DNA of 64,000 bases from Trichoderma breve (Eukaryota; Ascomycota; Sordariomycetes; Hypocreales; Hypocreaceae), in contig NC_079233.1 in NCBI RefSeq assembly GCF_028502605.1, positions 3,720,001 through 3,784,000 of the forward strand. Reading direction: 5' to 3'. Below, in pieces: positions 45,863 to 57,035 of the stretch (positions are counted from its first letter, which is position 1; each line of letters begins with the position of its first letter). Made by a program: the position numbers and the translations under genes. Under the pieces are notes generated by a model that saw nothing but the letters and a program-made list of their open reading frames with translations, did not search any database and was not told where the DNA came from.

Positions 45863-47489
45863 ATGAGGTCTGCAATCCTTTATGCCCTGCTTGCCTCTTC
45901 TGCAGCTCAGGTATGCCTTTATCATGCAAAGGATTACTAAATAGTCCAGTAACTTACAACTTTTAGGGTGCCGTTTTGAACCGAGATGCAAATGGCAATC
46001 TAGCACGACGTGACGGCTTCTTGGATCAGCTGGGACAACTTCTCGGCCTTGGAAATGGAAATGGGGGTGCCGCCGTAACTACGATTACCACCACTGTCAT
46101 TCCTGGAGCTACTCAAGTGGTCGAGAACCCGGTCCCAACAGCAGTCACAGATGCGCCTCCAGCTCCTCCTCCAGTCGTCCCGGCGACAACGAATCCTGAC
46201 GGCAATGGAGTGGGCGTCACTGTGATTCCAGCAACGACAAATGCCAACGGCAACGGCGTTGGTGTCACCACGATTCCAATTCCCTCGTCTTTGCTGCCGA
46301 CGACAACGTTTGTTCTGGGTGAGTAACGTAGATGCTTGGTTTAACGGCTATGGAAAGGGAGCCCTTGAGACTAACATGTACGATAGAACCTCCGCCAGCT
46401 GCATCGGCACCCCCTCCAGCAGCTCCTCCTCCTCCCCCTCCGGCAAATACTGCTACGGACGTCCCTCCAGCGGTGACTGCCCCTCCAGCAGCACCCCCGC
46501 CACCTCCTCCAGCAACAACTGCTCCTGGAGTTCCGCCGGCTGAGACTGTCCCTCCTCCTCCGCCTCCGCCGCCTCCAGCGACCACGGCTCCTCCTGCTGC
46601 CAGCCCTCCACCGGCCGATGTTCCACCTCCTCCAGCTACGAGCGCTGCTCCTCCCCCACCACCGCCTCCTCCTCCGCCTCCCCCCGCGGAAAGCTCTACA
46701 ACAGCTCCACCTCCTCCCGCTACCACAAGTGTGCCTCCGCCTCCGCCTTCGTCTTCTACAACCACGGATATCGCGAATGTGACACCTTCTCCCATTTTCA
46801 GCACGCTACCTTTGTCAACCTCGGCAGCAGGCGCTTCCTCGGCAGCATCGTCAACCTCCGCCGAGACCTCGAGCACAAGTGAAGCTACTGTATCATCAGC
46901 GACATCGACATCTGCGGCCGCAACGACAACCTCTCAGGCTTCATCAGTATCGACAAGTGCCTCGTCCACAGATTCCTCGTCATCGGCTGCCTCAACACCT
47001 GTTACAGTCTCCAGTTCCGTCATCAAGCCCCCTGCGAGCACAACCGTTAGCACGTCGACGACATCTTCAGCTACAACTTCAACGACTTCAACAAGTGCAG
47101 CTACTTCCGAGACGACAACCAGCCCCGCGAGCTCGTCTGCCCCTGAAACTTCGGCTCCCCCTGCGAGCTCACCTGCTCCCGAGACTTCAGCTACGCCTAC
47201 TACTACGCCTGCAGCCGCGCCTACTCCCGTTGTTCCCGCTGCGCCAGCCAACACTCTCGTCCTCGGAAATCTTGCTTCCAACGCTCCCGCGGCAGACGGA
47301 CAGCCGGCTCCCCCCGTGTTCCCTATTGCAACGCCGACCGCACCTGCAGCTTTCTCTGCGCCGCCCCCCGATCTTCAGGGATACGAACTTAGCAGCGCGT
47401 TGAACTTGGGTGCTCTGGTGGCCATCCAAACTGTGGGCACGCCATCAGTGGCAGCTGCCGCAGCGCCCACGCTGATCATTGGACAGTGA
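45863..47489 (+). CDS. Secreted Pro/Ser/Thr-rich cell-wall-type protein
   Basis: Low-complexity extracellular protein of 500 residues from exons 45863-45910, 45967-46318 and 46387-47489. A signal peptide, MRSAILYALLASSAAQ, occupies exactly the first exon, with a possible RR processing site near residue 30. The protein holds a duplicated GNGVGVT block, then a proline-rich stretch of PPPPPP and TTAP units (about 134-245), then a Ser/Thr-rich stretch, a likely O-glycosylated stem. I see no cysteine in the mature part. A short motif recurs: TTTFVLG near 127, NTLVLG near 422, and TLIIGQ as the last residues. The C-terminus is mildly hydrophobic, but I cannot call a GPI signal. Wall or adhesive function is inferred from composition only; I recognise no named family. 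Confidence 0.75.
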
Positions 47490-47814
47490 ACTCCGGGGGA
47501 TTGAAGAAAACAGACGTGTAGTGTAATGCAGTTAATTTTGGGGGTGCAACGGAGTTTGGAGAATTTAGAGAGAATATGATATACCATTTGTAGTCACAGT
47601 TTGCTTTCAAAATAAAATGACATGTATGTTTATATGAGTAATACATCATTCAGCTACTGCCTTTGTAAGATGAAACAAGACATTGCTCTATTCCTTTGAT
47701 CCGGGGGTATCATGGCTCTCGTAGCCCTTGATGGCTACTTTGCGCGCCTCTAGCACGATTTCTGTGGATGTCTACAGTGTCTCAACCTCAATTCTTCAAC
47801 GCCAATAGTATATA
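47490..47814. other. Convergent 3' region
   Basis: These 325 bases separate two convergent stops and are AT-rich. Nothing coding is seen. Confidence 0.55.
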
Positions 47815-48735
47815 TCATGACACCTTTTTTTCAGATGCGGCTGCCCTTGCCGCCAGTTTCATCTTTTTCGCTTCTCGCTTGCTGATGGGCTGGGCATCTT
47901 CGCCGCCATTTTTGCGCTTCTGATTCTTCCTCTTGCCAGGCTGCTCCGCCGCCGAGGACTGGTCGTCGGTCTGATCGCCTTCAACGGCATCCTTCTTGAT
48001 CACCTGGACGATGTTGATGACGCCCCTAAACCCGTCCCTCTTCATGCCCTCGTTGACGACGACGCTCCGCGGTATCGTTCTTAGCCCTTCCATGGCCTTT
48101 TCACTCTGCAGGCCCCATACGTTGAAGAGGTTGACAATGTCGGCGGGGGCTCGTAGGCCGAAAGCGGATTTCGCCTCGCTGCTGATGATGATGCCGCGGC
48201 CGCGGGTGGCCCTGATGAGGTTTGTGGCGTTGGAGATGAAGTTTGCGCGGCCGCGGGGGTCGGCGGCGAGGAGGGCCTGGGAGTAGCAGATTTCGAAGCG
48301 GACGCCCCTGGAGACGGCGGCCATGCAGGGCTTCGGGCGGAAGTAGAAGGGGAAGTGCTGGGCCATGTCGAGGGAGATGATGGGGATGTCGAGGGTGAGG
48401 CAGGCGTTCTGGAAGGCCTTTTCAGTGAGTGGGCGGATGGCGAGGAGGTCGTAGACGGAGACGAGGGAGGGGAGGCGGTAGTTTGAGGCTGCTGGATCGG
48501 CGAGGGGGAGGGTGGCGCGGTGGAGGACGTGGGGGAGCTTGTTGTTGTTGGAGTCTGAGGATGAAGATGATGGGAGAGCTGGAAAGGGCGTTGTGGGATT
48601 TGCTGGAAAGGGCAGCTCGAGGGTGTGGTTGAGGGCGACGGTGGCGAAGCCCAGAGAGTGGGCGGTTGTGAGGGTTTGGAGGAGGCGGTCGGTGGGCGTG
48701 GCCGGGGACCAGGCGATGTTGAGGTCGTAGAGCAT
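47815..48735 (-). CDS. RPP1: RNase P/MRP subunit Rpp1 (p30)
   Basis: Protein subunit of nuclear ribonucleases P and MRP, which mature tRNA 5' ends and pre-rRNA. Single exon, 306 residues. The p30 fold is a metal-independent TIM-like barrel; visible blocks are YDLNIAWSP at the start, LGFATVALNHTLE near 30, DIPIISLDMAQHFPFYFRP near 116-134, and GVRFEICYSQAL near 143. RGRGIIISSEA and LRAPADIVNLFNVWGL follow, as in Rpp1/p30 proteins. The C-terminal ~60 residues are Lys/Arg-rich and probably contact RNA or act in nuclear import. A Ser/Asn-rich insertion at about 54-65 is a local expansion. The coding strand is strongly GC-biased at third positions. The start ATG lies directly before LYDLNIAW, which matches the family N-terminus. 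Confidence 0.9.
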   Translation of the reverse strand: MLYDLNIAWSPATPTDRLLQTLTTAHSLGFATVALNHTLELPFPANPTTPFPALPSSSSSDSNNNKLPHVLHRATLPLADPAASNYRLPSLVSVYDLLAIRPLTEKAFQNACLTLDIPIISLDMAQHFPFYFRPKPCMAAVSRGVRFEICYSQALLAADPRGRANFISNATNLIRATRGRGIIISSEAKSAFGLRAPADIVNLFNVWGLQSEKAMEGLRTIPRSVVVNEGMKRDGFRGVINIVQVIKKDAVEGDQTDDQSSAAEQPGKRKNQKRKNGGEDAQPISKREAKKMKLAARAAASEKKVS

Positions 48736-49654
48736 GGTGGTGGTTGAGGTTGAGGTTGTCGCCTCTCTTTTAGCTGGGCATCACGGACTGGAGGTTGTTG
48801 CTATTGGCGATGTATTGGTGGGGGTACAAGTGTCGGGTTGTTGATGGGGTGTTTTTTGAGGAGATTCCGGGTTTAATTGATGGATAGTAGAGTTGTTGCC
48901 GGCTGTGTGAGGCGAGGCGCAAGAGGACGAAATTTTGTTGTTTTGTTCATGGAGCTTTTCGAATCACAGGCTGCAAGAAATTAATTCTTAGCGGACGTTG
49001 GTTGTGGTGGGGTCGGCAGTGTAAGGTACTGGGGGCGCTAGGCCATATCGAGACAGTCGCTGCATGTGCTCCCAAATCTCTGGGTCATTGTCATTCCTTG
49101 AGCTTTCTGGAAGAGACAGAGAGACGTTGTGTAGCTAGACAAGGGAGACTTGAGAGTTTAGAAACATAAACAAACAAATATAGGTATCTATTCCAGTGTG
49201 CCTTGATCTCTCCTTAAAACCACAATTTCTTTGTATCTTTTGCTATAACTTGTACAGATCAAGCCTTGAGTGATGATGCAACAGGTACCTTCGCAAAGGC
49301 ACAGTACGGACTTTAAACAGCTTCTTAGCTTGAAAGACAAAACGCCTCCCTCTATCGTGGGGTAAAGGGAAAGAGGATAGCATCATCGCCGACATTTGCG
49401 CCTGCCAAAAACACACACACATAAACGCCCGCCAAGAATTAGCTTGGCGCATACGTACTCCCTCCCCTCCACATTCGCTCTCCGCTTCTTTTCTTCGATT
49501 TACACAGCCTCAACTCTTTTCTTCTAATCATCATACCATCTTATCTCGTGTCTTTTCTCTTTCTATTTTCTTTTTCTTCTTCTTCTCTTGGCCCTTTTCA
49601 TGAGTGAGAACTTGCATAGTATAACATAGTGCAACATTTAAAACCACAACAACC
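48736..49654. promoter_or_regulatory. Divergent promoter region of RPP1 and the zinc-ribbon gene
   Basis: No gene is supported in 919 bases. A CT-rich stretch at about 49480-49600 on the plus strand, including TTCTTCTTCTTCTC, probably marks the transcription start of the zinc-ribbon gene. Confidence 0.5.
49480..49600 (+). promoter_or_regulatory. CT-rich tract before the zinc-ribbon gene
   Basis: About 120 bases are dominated by C and T with TTC repeats at 49566-49588, ending about 55 bases before the ATG. Such tracts accompany highly expressed or housekeeping starts in filamentous fungi; no specific factor site is identified. Confidence 0.45.
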
Positions 49655-50100
49655 ATGGTCTTCTTCTTCTTCGTCTGCGGCCAGTACACCTTCCGGTCCG
49701 AAGTCAAGGGCTACGAGGGCGTCATCTGCCAGTGCCACAACTGTGGCAACATGTCTGGCCGTGTCATCAAGAGCCGCCCATTCTTCACCTTTTGCTTCGT
49801 TGTAAGTCAGCGCATAATTCCATCTGATGGCCAATCTCATCTTTGGAGCCGGCTTCTTCACTCTAAGCTACGATGGCTGACGTGCAAACGCTATTATAGC
49901 CCATCATACCCTTCACCATATCTGGCTTCGTTGAAGTCGTCTGCCACATATGCAACTTCAAACAGCCGCTGAAAAATCGTCCTGATGCCGTCTCTATGCA
50001 AAACGGCGGCAACCCCGGAGCTGGGCCTTATCCCCCGCCGGCAAATCCAGGATGGGGTCAGCAACAGTACCAGGGTCAGCCTCCAGCGAGGTATGGCTAG
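49655..50100 (+). CDS. Small zinc-ribbon protein
   Basis: Protein of 115 residues from exons 49655-49801 and 49900-50100. The first exon encodes FVCGQYTFRSEVKGYEG, then CQCHNCGN, and the second exon has a VCHICN pair near residue 67, together forming a Cys-rich ribbon (CxC..C and CxxC). Such proteins are annotated in fungi as zinc-ribbon 15 family members. A stretch between the ligands (FFTFCFVPIIPFTISGF) is hydrophobic and might be partly membrane-associated. The tail is Gly/Pro/Gln-rich (GWGQQQYQGQPP). Function is unknown. The intron is 98 bases with GTAAGT and TAG. I chose the first ATG, in ACCATGG context. Confidence 0.8.
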
Positions 50101-50842
50101 TCGCAGCGACGATGCTGCTGTTGACAGCCTCCAAGCGCTCGTGCAGAGTTCTATCATGATCGGCACACAATGAGACATGTATACACTCTCTGTATGGGCG
50201 CAGCCACGACAAGGACCAGGTCGGGACTTCACCGAGTCGTCGCTTCAGGCGCTCAACCACGACCCCTCCATCCAGCCAATGGCAACTCAGATTTACTCCT
50301 CTTCAGTCCAATTCCGTCGCCGCAACTTCATAGATACCACCGGCAGCTCATTCTCACAGCCTGTAGTGGCAAGAATGACAGTAAGGCCAGTCATTCGCTA
50401 CAAGAAATGTGTCTGGAACTTGGCCGAGACTGCAACCCCCATCTAGCCCGCGTCATGGCATACACATGTCAATCTCCACAAACAACAAATCGAGCGGGAC
50501 GCCTGCATGGCACGTAGGCGGCGAAGAGTCCAAAAGAATGATGAAGGGCTTAATGAACTATTTCAAAGTATATCCGCATCAACTCGTTATCATATTGCAA
50601 AAAGATACCCGGCGGACCGCATGATATTTATTCCATATATCTTCATGGAGCTTTAATTTTGTTGCTCTACCTATTTACCTGATGGATTGAGATAGTTTGT
50701 TGCATGATTTTTTATATTAATTTACCATTGATATTTCGTAGGAAACCAACTATTAGTATTAAATTGCCCATGTATGTTGTGGTATATCTTTTAAATCGCT
50801 AAAACCAAAGCATCTTATAGACTCTGCCTCTCATCATTTCAC
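50101..50842. other. Convergent 3' region
   Basis: The 742 bases between two convergent stops hold several overlapping open frames without motifs, then AT-rich sequence from about 50630. Nothing coding is supported. Confidence 0.55.
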
Positions 50843-53800
50843 TCAAGAGCCCGATGGTACAGATCCACTTCCACCGCTCATCTTCAAGCTTTCTTCAATG
50901 GCTCTCCTCAGCTCTTCATCATCATCCTCACCATCGTTTGTCGCTTCGGGTACTTCTTTACTCTTCCCTTTAGCCAGCTGCTGTTTCCTAAACTCTTCTT
51001 CAGCGAGGCTTTGCTTCTTGACATATTCCATCACAATCTCTTCCTCTGTCCTCTCGTTTCGTGCCCTCTCCATCTCATCTTTAGATGCCTCAATAGCTCT
51101 CCGGAAATGCTCATCCTCATCCTCATCTTGTTCTTGGGGTGGCGAAGTGCGTGGTGGAAGAGTAGGAGCCACCTTGCGAGATTCTTCAATGGCCCGTTGC
51201 AAATCGGCATCCTCGTCGCTCGTCGGAGTCAACACCGAGCCACTGCTACGAGGTTCGCCACCATGAGTTGGTATGGCGGTATCCACGGCGTCGAGCTCCT
51301 GGGCACCAGACCCTGATGGTATAGGGAAGTCGCCCACATGTCCTATCATGCTTTCGCGAATGGCCTGCTCGATTAGGTCCTGGTATTCTTCGTCCGTAAT
51401 CTTATACTCCTCATCCGCGAAAATGTCATGGTGCTTGCTATCCATGGCCAAGCGAATGGGGTCTGGCAGAGAACCCTGTTGTCGCATAGCTTTGACGCTC
51501 TCACGAATAGCTGCTTCAATCATGGCGTCTTCCTCTGCATCTCCACGCGAAGTCTCCAAGACCGAAGCTCGAATGGCTGCCTCGTATTCTGTATCAACAG
51601 CAGAGGTAGCGTCTACATTTCTCGGGGCGGGGGAGGAAGAACGCCTATTTCTGCGGCCCGAGTTCTGTCGTGACGGTGATTGCGACAGAGCAGCGACCAG
51701 TTGACGTCGTCCTTCTTGGGGAGAAAAGCGCCATGAGCTCGATTCGCTTCTGGATCCGACCCGAGAAGCATCATCTGGTTCCTGGCTACTTGTACTTTTT
51801 TGGTAAAGGGCTCTCAGATCAGCATCATGTTTCCATCGATAAAGGATATCGGCCTTTTCTCCTTCCGATGCATTCTGCATATCTCGTTCTCCTTGGACAA
51901 CCCTCGAGGTGATGATGTAATTCTGCACGCTCCTCGATAGAAATTTGTTAAGCTCAGCATAGGCGCCTTGCATCACGTATGCTGGGAGACCCCAAAATCC
52001 TGATACGTGTCGTTAGTACATCCCAAAGAGATTAGATGAATACACATATCACTCACCTGCCGCGGGCTTTGCGATGAGCCCTCCGATGCCCTTCCCGACG
52101 CCTTTGATCAGCCCAGCAGCACCTTGTTTCTGTGCCCCTCTCATTGGCTGCGTTACTAGCCCCGAGATTCCATCATAAAGGCCGAATCCAAATTCTTTAC
52201 CTGCGACCCGTACGCCACTGTTAAAGTCTGTGACCTTTTCAACAGCTCGAACAGTATCGTCATTGTACAGTCGTGGAATGTTCCTAAACCCTTTTGCGAG
52301 ACCGAGACAAAAGTTCATGGGAGATTTGACTCCTGTAGTCACGATGCGCCCAACATTCTTGCTCGTTCCGACTGCAGCCTCCATCGTTGCAGCTGCAGAA
52401 AGCGCCCTTCGGCGAGATGACGACCGACTTCCTCCTGGGCTACCGGCGGTGGGAGACCTAGTTCGACTGACTTCAGTGGGTAATGAGGGAGACTGTACAA
52501 GCAGTGCTGCAGAGTTTGGGTCGCCTGCAGTGTCTGCAATGCTGGCAGTTGTAGGTGTTATTCTACCGGAGCGCCCTTTGATTGAGTTGGACCTTGATTC
52601 TGGGTCGCTCTCATCACCACTAGCTTGACTGGCAGCATCGCAACGTTCCCTAGCTTTCCTCGGGCTTTTAAATATATCCAAAGGCATGTCCACTATAGCC
52701 ATGCCTATGTCACTAATATCGGTCACTAGAGATGTTGCGCCCGCGGTGATGGGGTCAGGAGGCTGATCTTCTGTATTATACTCGTACGGGCGGTATCTGA
52801 ATGGTCAGTAAACATCAGATAGAAGGTGGTGGGCTGAATGTTCATCTTACAGTTTCAGGTCTGAGTATTTGAGGAGACGCCGTTCGACGAGAACGGCGGC
52901 AACCAGAGGACTGAGCCGCACCTTTGTCTTCTTCAGGCGCCATGCTGCGGCTCGACTAGGAGCCACCGAACAGCGAAGCGAATCTATATCGATGTGATTA
53001 TGAAAGCTTCGGCTTCCAGTTTCCGCACCATTCTCCTCTCGAATCTTGCGGCCAAGCGCTTGAGCTTGATCTTGTGTCTCTTGCCGAAGACAGAACTTGA
53101 TCGCTTCGGCAAGCTTCTCAGCAGTCAAGGTTTTGTGAGGGATTGGATCAGGTCCAGCCTTGGCCCTCGAAATCATGGCTCCCCAAAATGGCTGGTCACC
53201 AAAGAACGGAACGACAATGGTGGGTTTGCCGGCTTTGATGCCAGCTGCGGTCGTTCCAGCGCCGCCGTGATGGACAACACAAGAGACTCTTTCAAAAAGC
53301 CAGTCGTGGGGGACGTTTCCGAGCATGAATACACCATCAGGCAGTCCTACCGCATCAACTCCCAGGCCTCCCCATCCCTTGGAAACTAGAGCGCGTACGC
53401 CAGCCAGGTGGATAGCGTCCAATATTAGTCTCGTCATAGCATTTGGATCATCCACCACAATGGAACCAAAACCGATATACACCGGAGGAGGCCCAGCCTC
53501 TAAAAAGGCAGCAAGGTCCGGCTCCGGCGTATATGAAGATGCAAGATTCAAAAAGTAAAAGCCCGCAACATCGATGTGTGGGCCCCAATCATTTGGCTTC
53601 GGGATCAAGGCCGGGGACCTAAAGGCATGTGGTCAGAAGAGCAGGCGATAAACATAAGCAATCAATTCGTCAGTATACATACCAACAATAAGTATAAGAA
53701 ATCTTGAGTCTGTTGAGAAGGCCTGGGGCCCAGATGAGTGATAGAGGAGGGAGATCCAGCGCATTTTCTCGGAAGCGGTTGATGACATCTCCCAGTCCCT

Positions 53801-54953
53801 GCCATGTCATCATTTCAACAAGCGTGTAAGTCAGGTAGTTAGTGAGGACATCATCGGCATTTGAAGATTGAATATTAGCCAGTGGATGAGGAAACGCTCG
53901 TGTAGGCGACCAAGGCATTCTAGTCAACATGTTAGTCGTGTACTCTGTGTGTGCAGGACATGAGAGAGGATTCTCACGTAAACATCATGTGTAAAGGTAT
54001 TCCAAGCTTCTCTGCGACGTGAATGTGAGCAAAACTAGGCGGGTTTGCAATGATTGCGTCAGCCACGAACGGCTCATGGTTCGGGTCTCCAGGCATGCCC
54101 GCGGATGGATCCCAGGGCTCAAGTCTCCTATGCGGTTCGGGCGGCGGTCCCAATCCATCTCCTGCTTCAATACAAGACCTCCAGCACCCAAGCATCATCT
54201 CCTGAACACCTCTACGGCGCTTGCTAATCTCGCCGCTCTTCAAAGCATCTAAGCCAGGCATGAGACCTGGATGCTTCACCATGAAAGCCATGAGTTCGGC
54301 AGGGTCACCCCCTATGCTGAAGAACTCGAGGCCATTCTCTTCGACAAAGGTCTTGAAAGTTGCATGCGTTGCGATACGGATTCGGTGGCCGTACGTTTCC
54401 TTAAGGACCTTTCCGAGGGCAACGAACGGCTGGACGTCGCCACGCGATCCAACGATTTGGATGACAACATTGAGTCGTGGGGGAGCTTCCTTGCCAGGCT
54501 CACCTGTGAGACTCGGTAGTGTGTACACCGGCGGTAGTGATGGTTGGGCATCAACCTGGCTGGCGATGCTTGGTGCAAGAAGCTCTGCGAGTCTCTTGTT
54601 CTTGGTGTTGATGCTAATGTTAATTCTCCCGTCGCCTAAAATCTCATTGTTAGAAAGAAAGCTCCCCTCTATCAATTGAAAGAACGCCAATAACCCCTCG
54701 CTCATCGCGGTGCGTGTGGAGGGGCAAGAGAGCGTGATAGCTAGAGCTCACCTGTTACCTCCGCCCCGGCCTCGAATCCCGTCCGTGAGAACTGAAGCTG
54801 GTCATGATGGCTTCCATATGCTGGAGGCGCATCGGGAGGCACGTCGAGCGTAGGAAGAACAAAGCCATCCGTCACCATGGCCTCTGAGGCGGGCGGGGGT
54901 CTAGACGAGGGCGGCCGTCTGCCTTTACTCCGCTCGATCTCTGGGGACACCAT
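50843..54953 (-). CDS. Sterol-glucosyltransferase-like GT with VPS13-like segment and UIM-like tail
   Basis: Glycosyltransferase of the UDP-glucose:sterol glucosyltransferase type. Six minus-strand exons, 54953-54752, 54635-53978, 53919-53683, 53618-52851, 52796-52057 and 51999-50843, give 1253 residues with consistent phases. The N-terminal GT28-like donor domain has VVIQIVGSRGDVQPFVALG near 120; FTMPWSPTRAFPHPL near 286 matches sterol-GT conservation. The UDP-binding block has HHGGAGTT at 482-489 and PFFGDQPFWG. The PH/GRAM domains of Atg26 are absent. After the GT domain (to ~620), residues about 826-872 carry a Gly-rich motif (SGLVTQPMRGAQKQGAAG, then IKGVGKGIGGLIAKP) like one in the C-terminal part of VPS13 proteins. 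Six cores resembling ubiquitin-interacting motifs follow at 1007-1014, 1029-1036, 1078-1085, 1135-1142, 1167-1174 and 1232-1239. Sterol as acceptor is inferred. Confidence 0.85.
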
Positions 54954-56372
54954 GGCTGAAAAAGAGTCGTCGAGGGAGAATTAATGCAGTATTTCCTGTC
55001 CAGCTAGAGCTGATGTCGTGGAGGAGAAATCAGAGAGCCCGAAGAGCGCCTGGTTGAGGGCACAAGCTGGGGGCGAATAAAGTCACCTGCAGATATACGA
55101 CAGCATCGTTGACCAAGACTGTTGAGCGACCTTAGTGTATTGGCGTGCGCAGATTGTCACAGATTGCAAAGACACGTAACGGTAGCACAAGGACAAAACT
55201 GAGCTGCCCAACTGGCTGAAGACTTGATTTTCAAATGTTGGGCGATGACGTGTGGCTTTTTATTCGAGAGGCCGCAGCTAGAATTCGCCTGCGATTGATA
55301 TCATCGAGCCCGAACTGGCACTGGCACACCCCCTGTTTATGAGCAACAATACGGCCAGCTCCTTGTCCGCAGCTGTGTCAGTGCTATGCCTAGCGAACAC
55401 TAGCTCGATTGCGCCCACTAACGAGAAGTCGCACAGGCGAAAGCTAGCGGCTGTGATTAGCTATTGGATAGCAGTCCGGGCGGGCAAAGTAAATCCAAGA
55501 TACAGCGCGTGATATGGAATCTTGCATTCCAACCTTGCCTGCATCTGGCAATATGATTGATTGATAATTGTGAATTGCAGCAGACGCAGGTTTGCTTGTG
55601 TATGATAAGACATGCTTAGCTAAGAGAGCTGTTCACTTCTACTGCAGAGATTCTTTTAAGCATGGTTGGATTGATTGAATACCTCGTTATGGAGCCCGGG
55701 AAGCTCCTAAGGCGCAGAGCTGTCGTAACGCAAGGCACAAGGCACACACAGGCTACTGGTTGCTAAATTCGTCTCAACACAACGGCTTTTACGTCCCATT
55801 CTGGTTCAATATGATCAGGGTGAATTTCTCACAGCCACGCAACGGAGCCCTGAGAATAAGTTCCGGCACAAATCGCCACTAGTTAGGGAGAGAAGGCCAT
55901 CGAAATCGTGCCGAAATAGCAGCGCAACAGCTCATGCGCTTGATTGATTCCTAGTTAGGCATATTGTGGTCTCTGTCCGCGTAACGGATATCATGCTACA
56001 GCCGGGGTGAAATCCAACCTGACAAATCACAAAAAACCCAACAAACAAACTCTCTTGTCATCTCAAGAATAGAAAAAGGCAATCTTAATAGAAAAAAACC
56101 GCATAAGAAATTGGAAATAACCGTTTTGCTCATATAATACAAAATATCATGGTCGCTCAGACTCCATGGTGATTAGGGGCCAGGTCATTGTATCCGCCAA
56201 ATCCATACATCCACTTGTGTATTGAAGCCTTTTTGTTTTTTTGGCATCAAACCTCACATCAGCTAGATTTGGTCTTCATAACCTGCGCCGTTGCCGTCGC
56301 GGAACCGTTTCGCCCTTATACCATCCGTCGTGTCTCTCTCCCTCGCATCACTTCAGTCACCATATAACGTGT
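54954..56372. other. Intergenic region, no recognised gene
   Basis: These 1.4 kb separate two genes on the minus strand. The part next to 54954 should be the glucosyltransferase promoter. No open frame of more than about 60 codons or recognisable motif is seen; the sequence is irregular with short A-rich runs near 56030-56110. Confidence 0.5.
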
Positions 56373-57035
56373 TTAGCTCGAAAACTTGCGGCTGATCTTG
56401 GCAATGACTTTGAGTTCTAGAGTCAGTATATGCTGCGTCTTTAAGCGTTGGAGAGGAATTGACTCACTATGCAGAGCAACAACGGAGAAGATGAAAACCA
56501 GGGACAGGACAAGAACAACAACAGGGTCGACCTTCAGTCCGGGAGATTCGTCGGTGTAAAGTCCTAGAAGCGGTTTTTGTTAGCGATATACACAATTCCC
56601 AGTTTGAGCCAAGTATGTAGCTCCATCTGGGGGATAGCGTACTCAGCATGGTGCTGCTGGAGCCGCCAGCGCCAGCGGCCCGTGTGCTGCTTGGCCTGGC
56701 ATTGGCAAGCTTCTCCTTCTGATCAGCGGCAGCACGTCGACGGATCGCAGTTCGAGGTCCGCCGGGAGGAGTGGGAGAGGAAGGTCGGCTGATGCTGGAA
56801 CCGCTGGCCGCGGCGGGGCCATTGGCGGGTGAAGAGGGACGAGAAGACTGCGTATATTAGCTTGGGCACTCCATCAATGCTTGCGAATCCAATCTATTGC
56901 CGCCGGGCGCGAAGCCATAGTCATGCAAAGCGCATAACTCATCGGTCTTGTGACGCGATGCCAGCGCCGCAATCGACTTCCAACCGATGAATCAAAGCAA
57001 GTACAGAGTTGGTGGGAGTAAGGCGCGCATACCAT
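56373..57035 (-). CDS. SBH1: Sec61 complex beta subunit (Sbh1)
   Basis: Tail-anchored subunit of the ER protein-translocation channel. Four minus-strand pieces, 57035-57033 (ATG only), 56847-56643, 56563-56468 and 56407-56373, give 112 residues. The N-terminus is Ser/Pro-rich (SSRPSSPANG), then PTPPGGPRTAIRRRAAAD and GGSSSTMLRLYTDESPGLK, the hallmark Sec61 beta block, and one membrane helix (PVVVLVLSLVFIFSVVALH) with a short lumenal tail AKISRKFSS. The last intron has two possible acceptors nine bases apart: using 56407 gives ALHIIAK, as in relatives; using 56416 gives ALHKLKVIAK. I prefer the first. The start intron is 185 bases, from GTATGC at 57032 to CAG ending at 56848. The next in-frame upstream codons give no other ATG in the second exon. 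Confidence 0.87.

Noticed and set aside
46265..46876. 203-codon Gly-rich open frame antisense to the secreted-protein gene
   Set aside because: It is the complement of the proline-codon repeats; the sense strand has a signal peptide and splice sites that explain the locus.
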